DNA of 13,636 nt from Pseudomonadota bacterium. GTDB taxonomy: Bacteria > Pseudomonadota > Gammaproteobacteria > Burkholderiales > Sulfuriferulaceae. Shown one piece after another: positions 1 to 7,301 of this stretch (the first letter of the stretch is position 1; the number at the start of each line of letters is the position of its first letter). The stretch lies in the NCBI GenBank assembly GCA_021790625.1, contig JAJYGL010000027.1:1-13636 (forward strand), written 5' to 3'. The notes beneath the pieces are model-generated. The model was not told the DNA's origin. It saw only the letters and a list, made by a program, of their open reading frames with translations, and ran no database searches. Made by a program: the position numbers and the translations under genes.

Positions 1-14
1 GCGTAAGCACGACG

Positions 15-305
15 CTACATCGCAAGCTCTCGCAACACTTCAGGATGCGCTTCCGCAACACGAAGCAATGTCTTTGCTGCGCCGCTAGGCACAATACGTC
101 CCTGCTCCCATCCCTGCAAGGTTCTCACCGATACCCCCATCAATAAAGCAAACTGACATTGTGATAACCCCGAAATATTGCGCACACGAACAACATGCGG
201 CACATCGACCCGTGTTGTTCTCGCTGTTATCCCGGCTTTGGCTTCGTGAGCGGAAGCCAGCAAATCAAGACGGAACTGAGTTATTTCAGCGTCTCGTTCA
301 GGCAT
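15..305 (-). CDS. XRE/HigA-type antitoxin of a type II toxin-antitoxin pair
   Basis: The 96-residue protein has a helix-turn-helix in its second half, around residues 47-75 (GLSQCQFALLMGVSVRTLQG, then W-E-Q-G). This is the signature of small XRE antitoxins that pair with HigB/RelE toxins. Its expected roles are to bind and neutralise the toxin encoded just upstream and to repress the shared promoter. I start it at the ATG at 305. A TTG lies one codon earlier, but a strong AAGGAGG sits 6 nt before the ATG. The start region overlaps the 3' end of the toxin gene by 8 nt, so translation is probably coupled. The stop is TAG at 15-17. The family is clear. The exact subfamily (HigA versus other toxin-first antitoxins) is not certain. 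Confidence 0.85.
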   Translation of the reverse strand: MPERDAEITQFRLDLLASAHEAKAGITARTTRVDVPHVVRVRNISGLSQCQFALLMGVSVRTLQGWEQGRIVPSGAAKTLLRVAEAHPEVLRELAM

Positions 306-609
306 CAAACACCTCCTTCAATTTCTTTAAAAATTCAGCGGGCAGATTGTCAAATTTTGCCTTCGCATACACAATCAGCAACACGATTTCTTCCTCGCTC
401 AACCGATTAAAATAAATCACCCGTGCACCGCCCCGCTTACCCATCCCCGCGCGAGACCAACGCACTTTGCGACATCCGCCAGAGCCAGGAATAACGTCGC
501 CAGACTCTGGATTAAGCGCAATCCAGTTGATAAACTCAGTGCGTTCATCATCAGTCCACAAGTTTTTGGCATAAACCACAAACTGGCTGGTTTCGATAAT
601 AGTTAACAT
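298..609 (-). CDS. RelE/HigB-like toxin of a type II toxin-antitoxin pair
   Basis: This 103-residue protein matches the HigB/RelE group of small toxins. It begins MLTIIETSQF, followed by a helical stretch, the conserved P-G-S-G-G-x-R-K-V-R-W segment near residues 41-51 and K-R-G-G-A-R-V-I-Y near residues 58-66. Known members are ribosome-dependent mRNA interferases that cut translated mRNA. The activity here is inferred from the family only. The gene order is toxin first, as in higBA, and the stop overlaps the start of the antitoxin gene. The start at 609 fits the family's usual N-terminus, but no Shine-Dalgarno site precedes it: a TATAAT box ends 6 nt before the ATG. The module sits 39 bp behind cysQ on the same strand and may also receive read-through from it. 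Confidence 0.85.
   Translation of the reverse strand: MLTIIETSQFVVYAKNLWTDDERTEFINWIALNPESGDVIPGSGGCRKVRWSRAGMGKRGGARVIYFNRLSEEEIVLLIVYAKAKFDNLPAEFLKKLKEVFDA
312..318 (-). promoter_or_regulatory. Ribosome binding site of the antitoxin gene, inside the toxin gene
   Basis: On the minus strand AAGGAGG lies 6 nt upstream of the ATG at 305, within the last codons of the toxin gene. It is the best Shine-Dalgarno match seen in the TA module, and it decides the antitoxin start. A strong internal site could let the antitoxin be made in excess of the toxin, whose own start has no leader (inference). Confidence 0.7.
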
Positions 610-615
610 GCGACC

Positions 616-643
616 ATTATACTCTTTAAGAGTATATATTCAA
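616..643 (-). promoter_or_regulatory. Sigma-70 promoter of the toxin-antitoxin operon
   Basis: Read on the minus strand, TTGAAT (643-638) and TATAAT (621-616) are separated by 16 bp. The consensus -10 ends 6 nt before the toxin ATG, so transcription should start at or within a base or two of the A of that ATG. The promoter lies entirely in the 39-bp gap between the cysQ stop and the toxin start. Confidence 0.7.
618..636. promoter_or_regulatory. Palindromic operator between -35 and -10 of the toxin-antitoxin promoter
   Basis: TATACTCTT and AAGAGTATA form a perfect inverted repeat with 9-bp arms and a single central base. It fills the spacer and overlaps the -10 box. This is the usual place for an antitoxin dimer to bind and repress its own operon, so it is the probable autoregulatory operator. 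Binding by the XRE protein is inferred. Confidence 0.65.
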
Positions 644-648
644 GTGGT

Positions 649-1455
649 TTACGCAAAAATAGATCCTGTCAACAACCGACTAGCAGCGATAAATGACGGA
701 TTGAGCACGTCTGCCTTACCATATACCAGCGGTGCCCCCTGCAAATCTGTGACCACGCCTCCAGCCGCTTCCAGCACGGCCTGCGCTGCCGCAGTATCCC
801 ATTCACACGTGGGCGCCAGCCGTGGATAAATATCCGCACTTCCTTCAGCGACCCGGCAAAATTTCAATGAACTGCCCGCCTGCACCAATTCATGCGCACC
901 CAACCGGGCGATAAACTGTTCCGTTTCTGTATTCAAGTGACTTTTGCTCGCCACGACCCGTACCACATTACCTGCACTCGCAACATGAATCGGCGTCCGC
1001 ACGCCTTGCAGTTCACGAAAAGCGCCCATACCACTGCCGCCCATATAAGCCGCATCCAGCGCGGGCGCAAACACCACCCCCAACACCGGCCTGCCCTGCT
1101 CAATCAACGCAATATTGACGGTAAACTCACCATTACGCGCGACGAACTCTTTCGTTCCATCCAAAGGATCGATCAACCAGAAACGCGCACTGGAATGTCG
1201 GACTTGCTGTGATGCCACATCCTCTTCCGACACCACCGGAATATCCGGTGTCAACTGCTGCAAACCGGCAACCAGCACAAGATGGGCTGCCAAATCAGCC
1301 TGTGTCAACAAGCTGTTGTCGGCCTTATGTGTTACTTCCCAGCGTTTATCATCGCCCGTATAAAGCTGCATGATCGCCGCCCCGGCCTGACGCGCCAATA
1401 CCAATACTGCCTGCAGACGTTCTTCCAGTTGTTCCATATCACCCGATTGATCCAT
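649..1455 (-). CDS. cysQ: 3'(2'),5'-bisphosphate nucleotidase CysQ (PAP phosphatase)
   Basis: CysQ hydrolyses 3'-phosphoadenosine 5'-phosphate (PAP), and in some cases PAPS, to AMP or APS. It thereby removes the inhibitory by-product of PAPS use. The 268-residue protein shows the metal-binding signatures of the Mg-dependent, Li-sensitive inositol-monophosphatase fold: S-E-E-D (E77, E78, D79), D96-P-L-D-G-T followed by KEFVARNGEFTVNIAL, and E-W-D-T-A-A-A with D220. It is co-located with, and divergent from, cysD-cysNC, which fits a sulfate-activation role. An upstream ATG at 1473 would add six residues but has no ribosome binding site. The ATG at 1455 follows GGAGG by 4 nt and is preferred. 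The ATG at 1437 is a third option. Confidence 0.92.
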   Translation of the reverse strand: MDQSGDMEQLEERLQAVLVLARQAGAAIMQLYTGDDKRWEVTHKADNSLLTQADLAAHLVLVAGLQQLTPDIPVVSEEDVASQQVRHSSARFWLIDPLDGTKEFVARNGEFTVNIALIEQGRPVLGVVFAPALDAAYMGGSGMGAFRELQGVRTPIHVASAGNVVRVVASKSHLNTETEQFIARLGAHELVQAGSSLKFCRVAEGSADIYPRLAPTCEWDTAAAQAVLEAAGGVVTDLQGAPLVYGKADVLNPSFIAASRLLTGSIFA

Positions 1456-1459
1456 ACTT

Positions 1460-1464
1460 CCTCC
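1460..1464 (-). promoter_or_regulatory. Ribosome binding site of cysQ
   Basis: GGAGG on the minus strand lies 4 nt before the ATG at 1455. It favours this start over the ATG at 1473, whose upstream bases are A/T-rich without a Shine-Dalgarno match. Confidence 0.6.
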
Positions 1465-1508
1465 ATGTCGCATTTTGTATTTTGTTGCAAATAAAAACGT
1501 TATTGCGT

Positions 1509-1514
1509 ATTATA
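1509..1514 (-). promoter_or_regulatory. Candidate -10 box for cysQ
   Basis: A perfect TATAAT reads toward cysQ on the minus strand, preceded directly by TG. No good -35 is found at 16-18 bp, so the promoter may need an activator. It would give a leader of about 45-50 nt. CysB-type control would fit the gene set but is not shown by the sequence. Confidence 0.4.
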
Positions 1515-1553
1515 CACGTAAAAATACAAAGCATATTTCGCAACTCGCGCATA

Positions 1554-1584
1554 TTGCGACAAACCGTAACGAAACTAGTATAAT
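1554..1584 (+). promoter_or_regulatory. Candidate promoter of cysD-cysNC
   Basis: TATAAT at 1579-1584 is a consensus -10 with TTGCGA at 1554-1559 as a possible weak -35, 19 bp apart. The long spacer and weak -35 suggest an activator-dependent promoter. Transcription would begin near 1591, about 23 nt before the ATG at 1614. A GAGG at 1603-1606 serves as ribosome binding site with 7-nt spacing. Confidence 0.5.
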
Positions 1585-1613
1585 GGTAACAAAATAACCT
1601 GCGAGGCACGACC

Positions 1614-3056
1614 ATGACCGACTCCATCGATCTACTAGGCTTGAATACAATCCGGGTTTGGGATACCGAATCCGCTTTTATACACCTGCAAGACATCCAT
1701 CGCGCCGAATCACGCCGTACCGCCGAACGCCTGCTCCACACACTCGGCATTCTTCCTCCCGCACTGGATGCTGCCGGCTTGCGCGACGAGAACGGGCAAG
1801 CGCTCACGCCCAGTGTTCTGCAATGGGAAATCGATCGTGCACGGACACGACGCCAACTGGTGCTGTTCGTTCAGGAATCCCGCTTACCGACCGGCCAACC
1901 GTGCCTGCACGCCAATGACAGCCGTGGCGCACGCTACTGGCTGCCCCTCGACCGACCCATCGACACGCCATCTGCATTGCTCAGCGCCTTGGCGCAATTA
2001 CAGGCACATATCAACAAGCCCGTCACCATCCTGCCCCACGGTGCCATCACCAGTATCGCGCGCGCGACATCGGCAACAGACAAACTGCAATTCGCCCTGC
2101 TGGCCTATCCGCCCATTCTGCCCGCTGATCTGACACCAACCACCCGCTACGCGATTACCCGAACACCCCATCTGCAACGACTGGAAGCCGAAAGCATCCA
2201 TATCATCCGCGAAGCCGTTGCCGAAGCCGAGAACCCGGCCATGCTGTATTCCATCGGCAAAGACAGTTCCGTCATGCTGCATTTGGCGCGCAAGGCGTTC
2301 TACCCTGCCTCGCCGCCCTTTCCTTTGCTGCACGTCGATACCCGGTGGAAGTTTCGTGAAATGTATCTGCTGCGCGACCGCATGGCAAGCGAAAGCGGCA
2401 TGGAATTACTGGTTCATATCAACCCGGAAGCCATCGAAAAGAACATCAACCCTTTTGATCATGGCTCGGCATTACATACCGATATCACCAAAACCCAAGG
2501 CCTGAAACAAGCCCTGGATCACTACAAATTCGATGCCATATTTGGTGGCGCACGTCGCGACGAAGAAAAATCCCGCGCAAAAGAACGGATTTTTTCATTC
2601 CGCAGCCCCACCCACCGTTGGGACCCAAAAAATCAGCGTCCGGAATTATGGAATCTTTACAATACCAAAATCAATCGCGGCGAGAGCATGCGAGTATTTC
2701 CGCTGTCCAACTGGACCGAACTGGATATCTGGCAGTATATCTATCAGGAACGCATTCCCATCGTGCCCCTGTATTTTGCCAAACCACGCCCGGTCGTCGA
2801 ACGCAATGGCATGCTCATCATGGTCGATGACGCCCGCATGCAACTTTTGCCCGACGAAACCATTCAATGCAAAACCGTCCGCTTCCGCACGCTGGGTTGC
2901 TACCCGCTGACCGGCGCCTTTGAATCGGAAGCGCTGGATGTCGCTGACATCATTCTGGAACTGCTCGGTACCCACAACTCCGAACGCCAGGGGCGCGCCA
3001 TCGACACCGATTCGGCCTCCAGCATGGAAAAACGCAAACAAGAAGGATATTTCTGA
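1614..3056 (+). CDS. cysD: Sulfate adenylyltransferase subunit 2 (CysD) with a long N-terminal extension
   Basis: CysD is the catalytic subunit of the GTP-driven ATP sulfurylase that makes adenylyl sulfate (APS) from ATP and sulfate, in complex with CysN. From about residue 186 the 480-residue protein follows the E. coli enzyme closely. It has HLQRLEAESIHIIREA, then the PP-loop S213-I-G-K-D-S-S, LLHVDT, FGGARRDEEKSRAKERI, FPLSNWTELDIWQYI and the C-terminal S-M-E-K-R-K-Q-E-G-Y-F. E. coli CysD is about 302 residues, so residues 1-185 are extra. I do not recognise that extension. It is not an artefact of start choice: no in-frame ATG occurs between codon 1 and codon 210, which lies at the PP-loop, and a ribosome binding site and promoter precede codon 1. 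The TGA stop overlaps the next ATG by one base (TGATG), so the two genes are coupled. Confidence 0.93.
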   Translation: MTDSIDLLGLNTIRVWDTESAFIHLQDIHRAESRRTAERLLHTLGILPPALDAAGLRDENGQALTPSVLQWEIDRARTRRQLVLFVQESRLPTGQPCLHANDSRGARYWLPLDRPIDTPSALLSALAQLQAHINKPVTILPHGAITSIARATSATDKLQFALLAYPPILPADLTPTTRYAITRTPHLQRLEAESIHIIREAVAEAENPAMLYSIGKDSSVMLHLARKAFYPASPPFPLLHVDTRWKFREMYLLRDRMASESGMELLVHINPEAIEKNINPFDHGSALHTDITKTQGLKQALDHYKFDAIFGGARRDEEKSRAKERIFSFRSPTHRWDPKNQRPELWNLYNTKINRGESMRVFPLSNWTELDIWQYIYQERIPIVPLYFAKPRPVVERNGMLIMVDDARMQLLPDETIQCKTVRFRTLGCYPLTGAFESEALDVADIILELLGTHNSERQGRAIDTDSASSMEKRKQEGYF

Positions 3057-4966
3057 TGACGACCACCATGCCACACCTCTCGTCCGCCACCGAACGCATG
3101 GACGTTTTCCTGCGTCAACAACAGCAACAGGATTTGCTGCGTTTCATCACCTGCGGCAGTGTCGATGACGGCAAAAGCAGCCTGATCGGCCGCCTGCTCT
3201 GGGAATCGCACCAACTGTTCGATGACCAGTTGGCCAGCCTGCGCGCCGAATCAAAACGTCACGGCACACAGGGCGACAACATTGACTTCGCGCTACTGGT
3301 CGACGGACTGACTGCCGAACGTGAGCAGGGGATTACCATCGATGTCGCCTACCGGTTCTTTTCCGTCAACACGCGCAAATTCATTGTTGCCGACACCCCC
3401 GGACACGAGCAATACACCCGTAACATGATTACTGGCGCCTCGAATGCAGACGTCGCCATCCTGCTCATCGATGCACGTCATGGCTCGCTCACTCAAACCC
3501 GGCGTCACGCCTGGCTGGTATCGCTGGTGGGTATCCGTCACGTCGTGCTGGCCATCAACAAAATGGATCTGGTCGAATTCAGTCAGGAAGTTTTTCAACG
3601 CATCAATGACGATTTTCGACTTTTCGCCAAACACCTCAACTTCGACAGCATTACTGCCATCCCGTTGAGCGCACTAAAAGGGGACAATATCACCCAGCGC
3701 TCGAATCACACCCCCTGGTATAGCGGACCCACCCTGATGGGGTATCTGGAAACCATCAAGATTTTGCCCCGCCACTCGAATCGACTGGTCTTCCCTGTGC
3801 AGTGGGTCAACCGCCCTCACGCCAATTTCCGTGGCTTCGCCGGCACCATTACCGAAGGCAGCGTGCATACGGGTGACGAGATTCGCGTCACATCTTCCGG
3901 ACAAACGGCACGGGTAGCCGAAATCGTCACCTTTGACGGTTCACTGACCGAAGCGGGAACCGGAGCCGCAGTCACCCTCACTCTGGATCGCGAAATTGAC
4001 GCTTCGCGTGGAGACGTCATTGCCCTGGCGCAACATCCTCTGGAAACCAGCGATCAATTTGAAGCCGTGCTGGTATGGATGAGCGAAGAAGCCGGATTGA
4101 TCGGACGCAGTTATGACATCAAGCTGGCGACGCAATGGTCTTCTGCCACCATTACCCGCATCAAACACCGCATCGACATCAATACCCAGGCACATGAAGC
4201 AAGCAAATCGCTGGCACTCAACGATATCAGCGTCTGCACGCTCGCCACGGGAAAACCGCTGGTTTTTGACCATTACCAACACAGCCAGACGCTTGGCAGT
4301 TTCATTCTGGTCGACCGCTTCACCCATGCCACGGTCGCCGCCGGCATGATTCAGCACACCTTGCGTCGGGCGCAAAACATCCACAAACAAGCCTTGACCA
4401 TCACCCGCGCCGAGCGCGAACACCAAAACGGTCACCGTGGTCGCGTCATCTGGTTCACAGGACTGTCTGGCTCAGGCAAATCCGCATTGGCCAATGCGCT
4501 GGAAACCGCCCTGCACGCCCAAGGCTATCGCACCTACATTCTCGATGGCGACAACGTCCGTCATGGCCTGAACAAGGATTTGGGTTTCAGCGATGAAGAT
4601 CGCGTCGAAAACATCCGCCGCGTCGCGGAAGTCGCCAAATTGATGCTGGACGCCGGACTGATTGTCATGACCGCGTTCATTTCGCCGTTCCAGCGTGAAC
4701 GCGACATGGCACGAGAAACCATCGGCGCTGAAAATTTCGTCGAAGTCTATGTGGATACGCCACTGGAAATCTGCGAACAACGCGATGTCAAAGGTCTGTA
4801 CAAAAAGGCACGCCGTGGAGAACTGCCCAACCTGTCAGGTATCGGCAGCCCTTACGAAGCCCCCGCGCATCCTGAACTGGTGCTGCATACCACCGGCGAT
4901 GACAGCCTGACGACCAATGTCGAGCGCCTGTTGGCAACCTTCTTCGCTACTGATGCAGCTCAATAA
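3056..4966 (+). CDS. cysNC: CysNC: sulfate adenylyltransferase GTPase subunit fused to APS kinase
   Basis: This is a bifunctional 636-residue protein of the usual CysNC size. The N-terminal part is an EF-Tu-like GTPase that drives ATP sulfurylase together with CysD. It shows G1 at G34-S-V-D-D-G-K-S, G3 at D113-T-P-G-H-E-Q and G4 at N168-K-M-D, followed by beta-barrel domains to about residue 440. The C-terminal part, from about residue 460, is APS kinase, which phosphorylates APS to PAPS. It has the P-loop G469-L-S-G-S-G-K-S, the substrate motif D497-G-D-N-V-R-H-G-L-N and FISPFQRER from residue 541, where the serine matches the phosphorylated serine of CysC. The presence of the kinase domain means the locus makes PAPS, not only APS. 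The gene converges with the transferase gene and their 3' ends overlap by 7 bp. Confidence 0.95.
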   Translation: MTTTMPHLSSATERMDVFLRQQQQQDLLRFITCGSVDDGKSSLIGRLLWESHQLFDDQLASLRAESKRHGTQGDNIDFALLVDGLTAEREQGITIDVAYRFFSVNTRKFIVADTPGHEQYTRNMITGASNADVAILLIDARHGSLTQTRRHAWLVSLVGIRHVVLAINKMDLVEFSQEVFQRINDDFRLFAKHLNFDSITAIPLSALKGDNITQRSNHTPWYSGPTLMGYLETIKILPRHSNRLVFPVQWVNRPHANFRGFAGTITEGSVHTGDEIRVTSSGQTARVAEIVTFDGSLTEAGTGAAVTLTLDREIDASRGDVIALAQHPLETSDQFEAVLVWMSEEAGLIGRSYDIKLATQWSSATITRIKHRIDINTQAHEASKSLALNDISVCTLATGKPLVFDHYQHSQTLGSFILVDRFTHATVAAGMIQHTLRRAQNIHKQALTITRAEREHQNGHRGRVIWFTGLSGSGKSALANALETALHAQGYRTYILDGDNVRHGLNKDLGFSDEDRVENIRRVAEVAKLMLDAGLIVMTAFISPFQRERDMARETIGAENFVEVYVDTPLEICEQRDVKGLYKKARRGELPNLSGIGSPYEAPAHPELVLHTTGDDSLTTNVERLLATFFATDAAQ

Positions 4967-6384
4967 GCGTTCTTGCCGCTAAACACCTTGATCGTGCGCA
5001 ACAGAATCCAGATATCGAGCCAGATCGACCACTGATTGATATACTCGATATCGGATTCCACCCGCCGCATCATCAGGCTGATCTCCTTGGTTTCGCCGCG
5101 CAACCCACGCACCTGCGCCAGCCCGGTAATGCCGGGCTTGATGTGATGGCGTGCAAAATAATCGCTGATGCGCTGTGAATACTCCATATCATGCTGAATC
5201 GCGTGTGGACGAGGGCCAACCAGCGACATGTCTCCCAGCAGCACATTAAAGATCTGCGGCAACTCGTCCAGACTGGTTTTACGGATGAAGCGACCCACCC
5301 GCGTCACACGAGGGTCATCTTTTTCCGCCTGTTTGACGACCTGACTTGTTTCCCCTTCTGGCTGAACGTACATGCTGCGAAACTTCCAGATCCGAAAAAT
5401 TTTGCCATTCCAGCCCGCCCGTTTCTGCCGATAAAATATCGGTCCGGGACTATCCAGCTTGATCAGCACCGCAATTACCAGCAGCAATGGCGCGATGAGC
5501 AACAAGATCAGAAACGACAGCACGCGGTCTTCGATCAACTTGGCCAGGCGATTGAGTCCGATCAACGGCGTTTCAGACAAAGTCAACACCGGAATACCGG
5601 CCAACTCGGTCACCGCATGGTTGACCAGCCGCAAGGAAAAAATATCCGGAATCCAGTGAATGGTCACGTATTTGTCCATCAATCGCGGATAAATCTCCCC
5701 CAACACACCGGCTAACGCCAGCGGCGTCACCACGTATACCACGTCAACACCATATTCATCCACCAGACGCGGCAAGTCTGATACCCCACCCATTGTTTTT
5801 GAAGCGAGGTCATTCGCTGTCGGAGCACTCGTTGCCGACAACGACACCAGACCAACCACCTGCTCGCCCATCCAGAGGTTGCTGGAAATCTTGTGGCGCA
5901 AATGTTCGGCCAAAGGGCAATCACCCACAATCAGCGCCTGGCTGGTCTGGTTCGAATGACGCACCAGTTGATGATGCACCAATTTGACCGTCGCATGAAA
6001 CGCCATCTGGGCAAGAAACCCGACAAGATACAACTCCAGTAAAAAAAACCCGGAATAATCATCACCCTGATGTGTCAAAAAAATGGCGGAAATAAACCCC
6101 ATGAAACTGATCGACCACACCCTGAACAGCATGGCCGTCTTGTTCACGATATTGGCATTACTCCGGTACATGCCAAAATATTCGTAGCAGATCAGCATGA
6201 TCAGCGCCAATATCAGCAACAATATCGTCTCGTCAGGCGTCACCTCACCCAAGCGTCTCAACAGCAATGCGTAAAAAATCCCGGATATCCCAAAGACATC
6301 CAGCCCCGCCTGCAATAATTTGACCAGATTGCTACGCCGCCGAAACAAAGGTTTTTTGTGTTTCTGGTAATACACCATATCCAT
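4960..6384 (-). CDS. Undecaprenyl-phosphate sugar-phosphate transferase (initiating EPS glycosyltransferase)
   Basis: The 474-residue protein is a polyprenyl glycosylphosphotransferase of the WcaJ/EpsB type. It transfers a sugar 1-phosphate, often glucose, from a nucleotide sugar to undecaprenyl phosphate at the cytoplasmic side of the inner membrane, the first step of EPS synthesis. The N-terminal part has about four hydrophobic segments between residues 25 and 125, then a nucleotide-binding-like region. A further membrane segment lies near residues 285-306. The catalytic domain follows: S312-P-G-P-I-F-Y-R-Q-K-R, WKFRSMY, D356-D-P-R-V-T-R-x-G, D373-E-L-P-Q and M-S-L-V-G-P-R-P. It lies behind the EpsA-type regulator on the same strand with a gap of about 155 bp. 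The ATG at 6384 has only a distant GAGG, so the start is less sure than the family. The sugar cannot be read from the sequence. Confidence 0.92.
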   Translation of the reverse strand: MDMVYYQKHKKPLFRRRSNLVKLLQAGLDVFGISGIFYALLLRRLGEVTPDETILLLILALIMLICYEYFGMYRSNANIVNKTAMLFRVWSISFMGFISAIFLTHQGDDYSGFFLLELYLVGFLAQMAFHATVKLVHHQLVRHSNQTSQALIVGDCPLAEHLRHKISSNLWMGEQVVGLVSLSATSAPTANDLASKTMGGVSDLPRLVDEYGVDVVYVVTPLALAGVLGEIYPRLMDKYVTIHWIPDIFSLRLVNHAVTELAGIPVLTLSETPLIGLNRLAKLIEDRVLSFLILLLIAPLLLVIAVLIKLDSPGPIFYRQKRAGWNGKIFRIWKFRSMYVQPEGETSQVVKQAEKDDPRVTRVGRFIRKTSLDELPQIFNVLLGDMSLVGPRPHAIQHDMEYSQRISDYFARHHIKPGITGLAQVRGLRGETKEISLMMRRVESDIEYINQWSIWLDIWILLRTIKVFSGKNAY

Positions 6385-6449
6385 TCAATATCAAGTTAGC
6401 CTCGACCTCGCGACCCAAGCAAAAACGCAACTTGAACCCGCCCCCCAAT

Positions 6450-6477
6450 GGCGACAGCACCACGGCGACAGCACCAC
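6450..6477. repeat. Perfect 14-bp tandem duplication
   Basis: GGCGACAGCACCAC occurs twice with no spacer, at 6450-6463 and 6464-6477, between the regulator and transferase genes. A 14-bp unit is not a multiple of three, which argues against an overlooked coding frame here. It lies in the putative leader of the transferase gene. Confidence 0.85.
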
Positions 6478-6495
6478 GTCGGAATAACGCCGACG
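6477..6495. other. Short hairpin beside the tandem duplication
   Basis: CGTCGG (6477-6482) and CCGACG (6490-6495) form a perfect 6-bp stem with a 7-nt loop. No T-run follows on either strand, so it is not a standard terminator. On the minus strand it would sit at the very 5' end of the transferase transcript if the candidate -10 just upstream is used. Confidence 0.45.
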
Positions 6496-6504
6496 ATTCT
6501 ACCA
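6496..6504 (-). promoter_or_regulatory. Candidate extended -10 promoter of the transferase gene
   Basis: Read on the minus strand, TGGTAGAAT matches the extended -10 form (TG, one base, TAGAAT). No convincing -35 is seen. It would start transcription near 6489, giving a leader of about 105 nt that holds the hairpin loop and the 14-bp duplication. The gene could equally be read through from the regulator gene. Confidence 0.3.
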
Positions 6505-6539
6505 TCAAAACCAGCGGTCGCGGCGCTTCCTGTAAACCG

Positions 6540-7301
6540 TCACACCTCATCGCCACAACGATTCAATGCCTGCAAGCGTGAAGACACGCCCAACTTGTCA
6601 AACGTTTTCTTCAAGTGATGTTTTACCGTATTCGGGCTGATTTCCATGATCAGCGCAATCTCATAATTGCTCTTGCCCAGTTTCACCCAACGCAAAATCT
6701 GGCGCTCGCGCTCACTCAATAATGCCAGCATCGAATCACCCGCGTCGCCCGGCTTGGCGCCAGGAACCGGCAAGGACTCGATGCGCCGCAACGTCGCATC
6801 GATATGCGGCATCAACATTTCCAGCGCCAGACGCTGCAGAGGAAACTCTTCCGCCGCGTCAAAAAATACATACAGGCTATCGTGCTGCCCGCGCAAATCA
6901 CGAATCCCATACACCAGCAACGAACGCATGTTTTGCAGACGATCCAAAAAACAGGCCGAATCCGATCCGCCATCGATCAACGAAGAAAACCTGTTCAATA
7001 CCAACCAGCGCTCATCTTGCGCGCGCCACTGCTGATACAGGCTTTCCATCAGAATATCTATGTTTTCCCGCGCGCTCATCAGGTATTGCGTGCGAACTTC
7101 CGGGATACTTGATACCACGTCATAATGCAAATGCCGCGCCGAAAAGTTTCCCCAGGCGGCAATCATCACGTCGTGCGGCAAACATTGGCGCACCCCGCCC
7201 TGCAACCATAAAAACAAATCCACATGGCGCTCGATGTCCAACGACTGCTGCATCAACTCCTGCAAACGCTGTGCTACTGACAGTTCATTATCCGCATTCA
7301 A
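6540..7301 (-). CDS. epsA: LuxR-family transcriptional regulator, EpsA type
   Basis: The 253-residue protein ends in a LuxR/NarL-type helix-turn-helix (about residues 190-250): LLSERERQILRWVKLGKSNY, then E-I-A, then SPNTVKHHLKKTFDKLGVSS. The N-terminal part, with RHVDLFLWLQGGVRQCLPHD and IAAWGNF, resembles the EpsA regulators tied to exosortase-B EPS loci rather than a receiver or an acyl-homoserine-lactone domain. It probably controls the EPS genes around it. Its signal is unknown. The longest frame starts at TTG 7301, directly after an in-frame TAA, with only a weak G-rich stretch upstream. An ATG at 7297 is out of frame. The in-frame ATG at codon 17 follows AGGAG by only 3 nt. The true start therefore remains open. 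Confidence 0.85.
   Translation of the reverse strand: MNADNELSVAQRLQELMQQSLDIERHVDLFLWLQGGVRQCLPHDVMIAAWGNFSARHLHYDVVSSIPEVRTQYLMSARENIDILMESLYQQWRAQDERWLVLNRFSSLIDGGSDSACFLDRLQNMRSLLVYGIRDLRGQHDSLYVFFDAAEEFPLQRLALEMLMPHIDATLRRIESLPVPGAKPGDAGDSMLALLSERERQILRWVKLGKSNYEIALIMEISPNTVKHHLKKTFDKLGVSSRLQALNRCGDEV

Noticed and set aside
1614..2168. Frameshift or fused separate gene at the start of cysD
   Set aside because: The frame is continuous into the CysD domain. No stop/start junction or ribosome binding site separates the two parts, so it is treated as one protein with an extension.
2646..3074. A 142-residue antisense frame in cysD
   Set aside because: It is antisense to highly conserved CysD sequence and has no recognisable features.
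6477..6495. Intrinsic terminator after the regulator gene
   Set aside because: The 6-bp stem has no following T-run on either strand.
6332..6556. A 74-residue minus-strand frame between the regulator and the transferase genes
   Set aside because: It overlaps both neighbours, matches nothing I know, and runs through an exact 14-bp duplication that is not a multiple of three. It is most likely chance.
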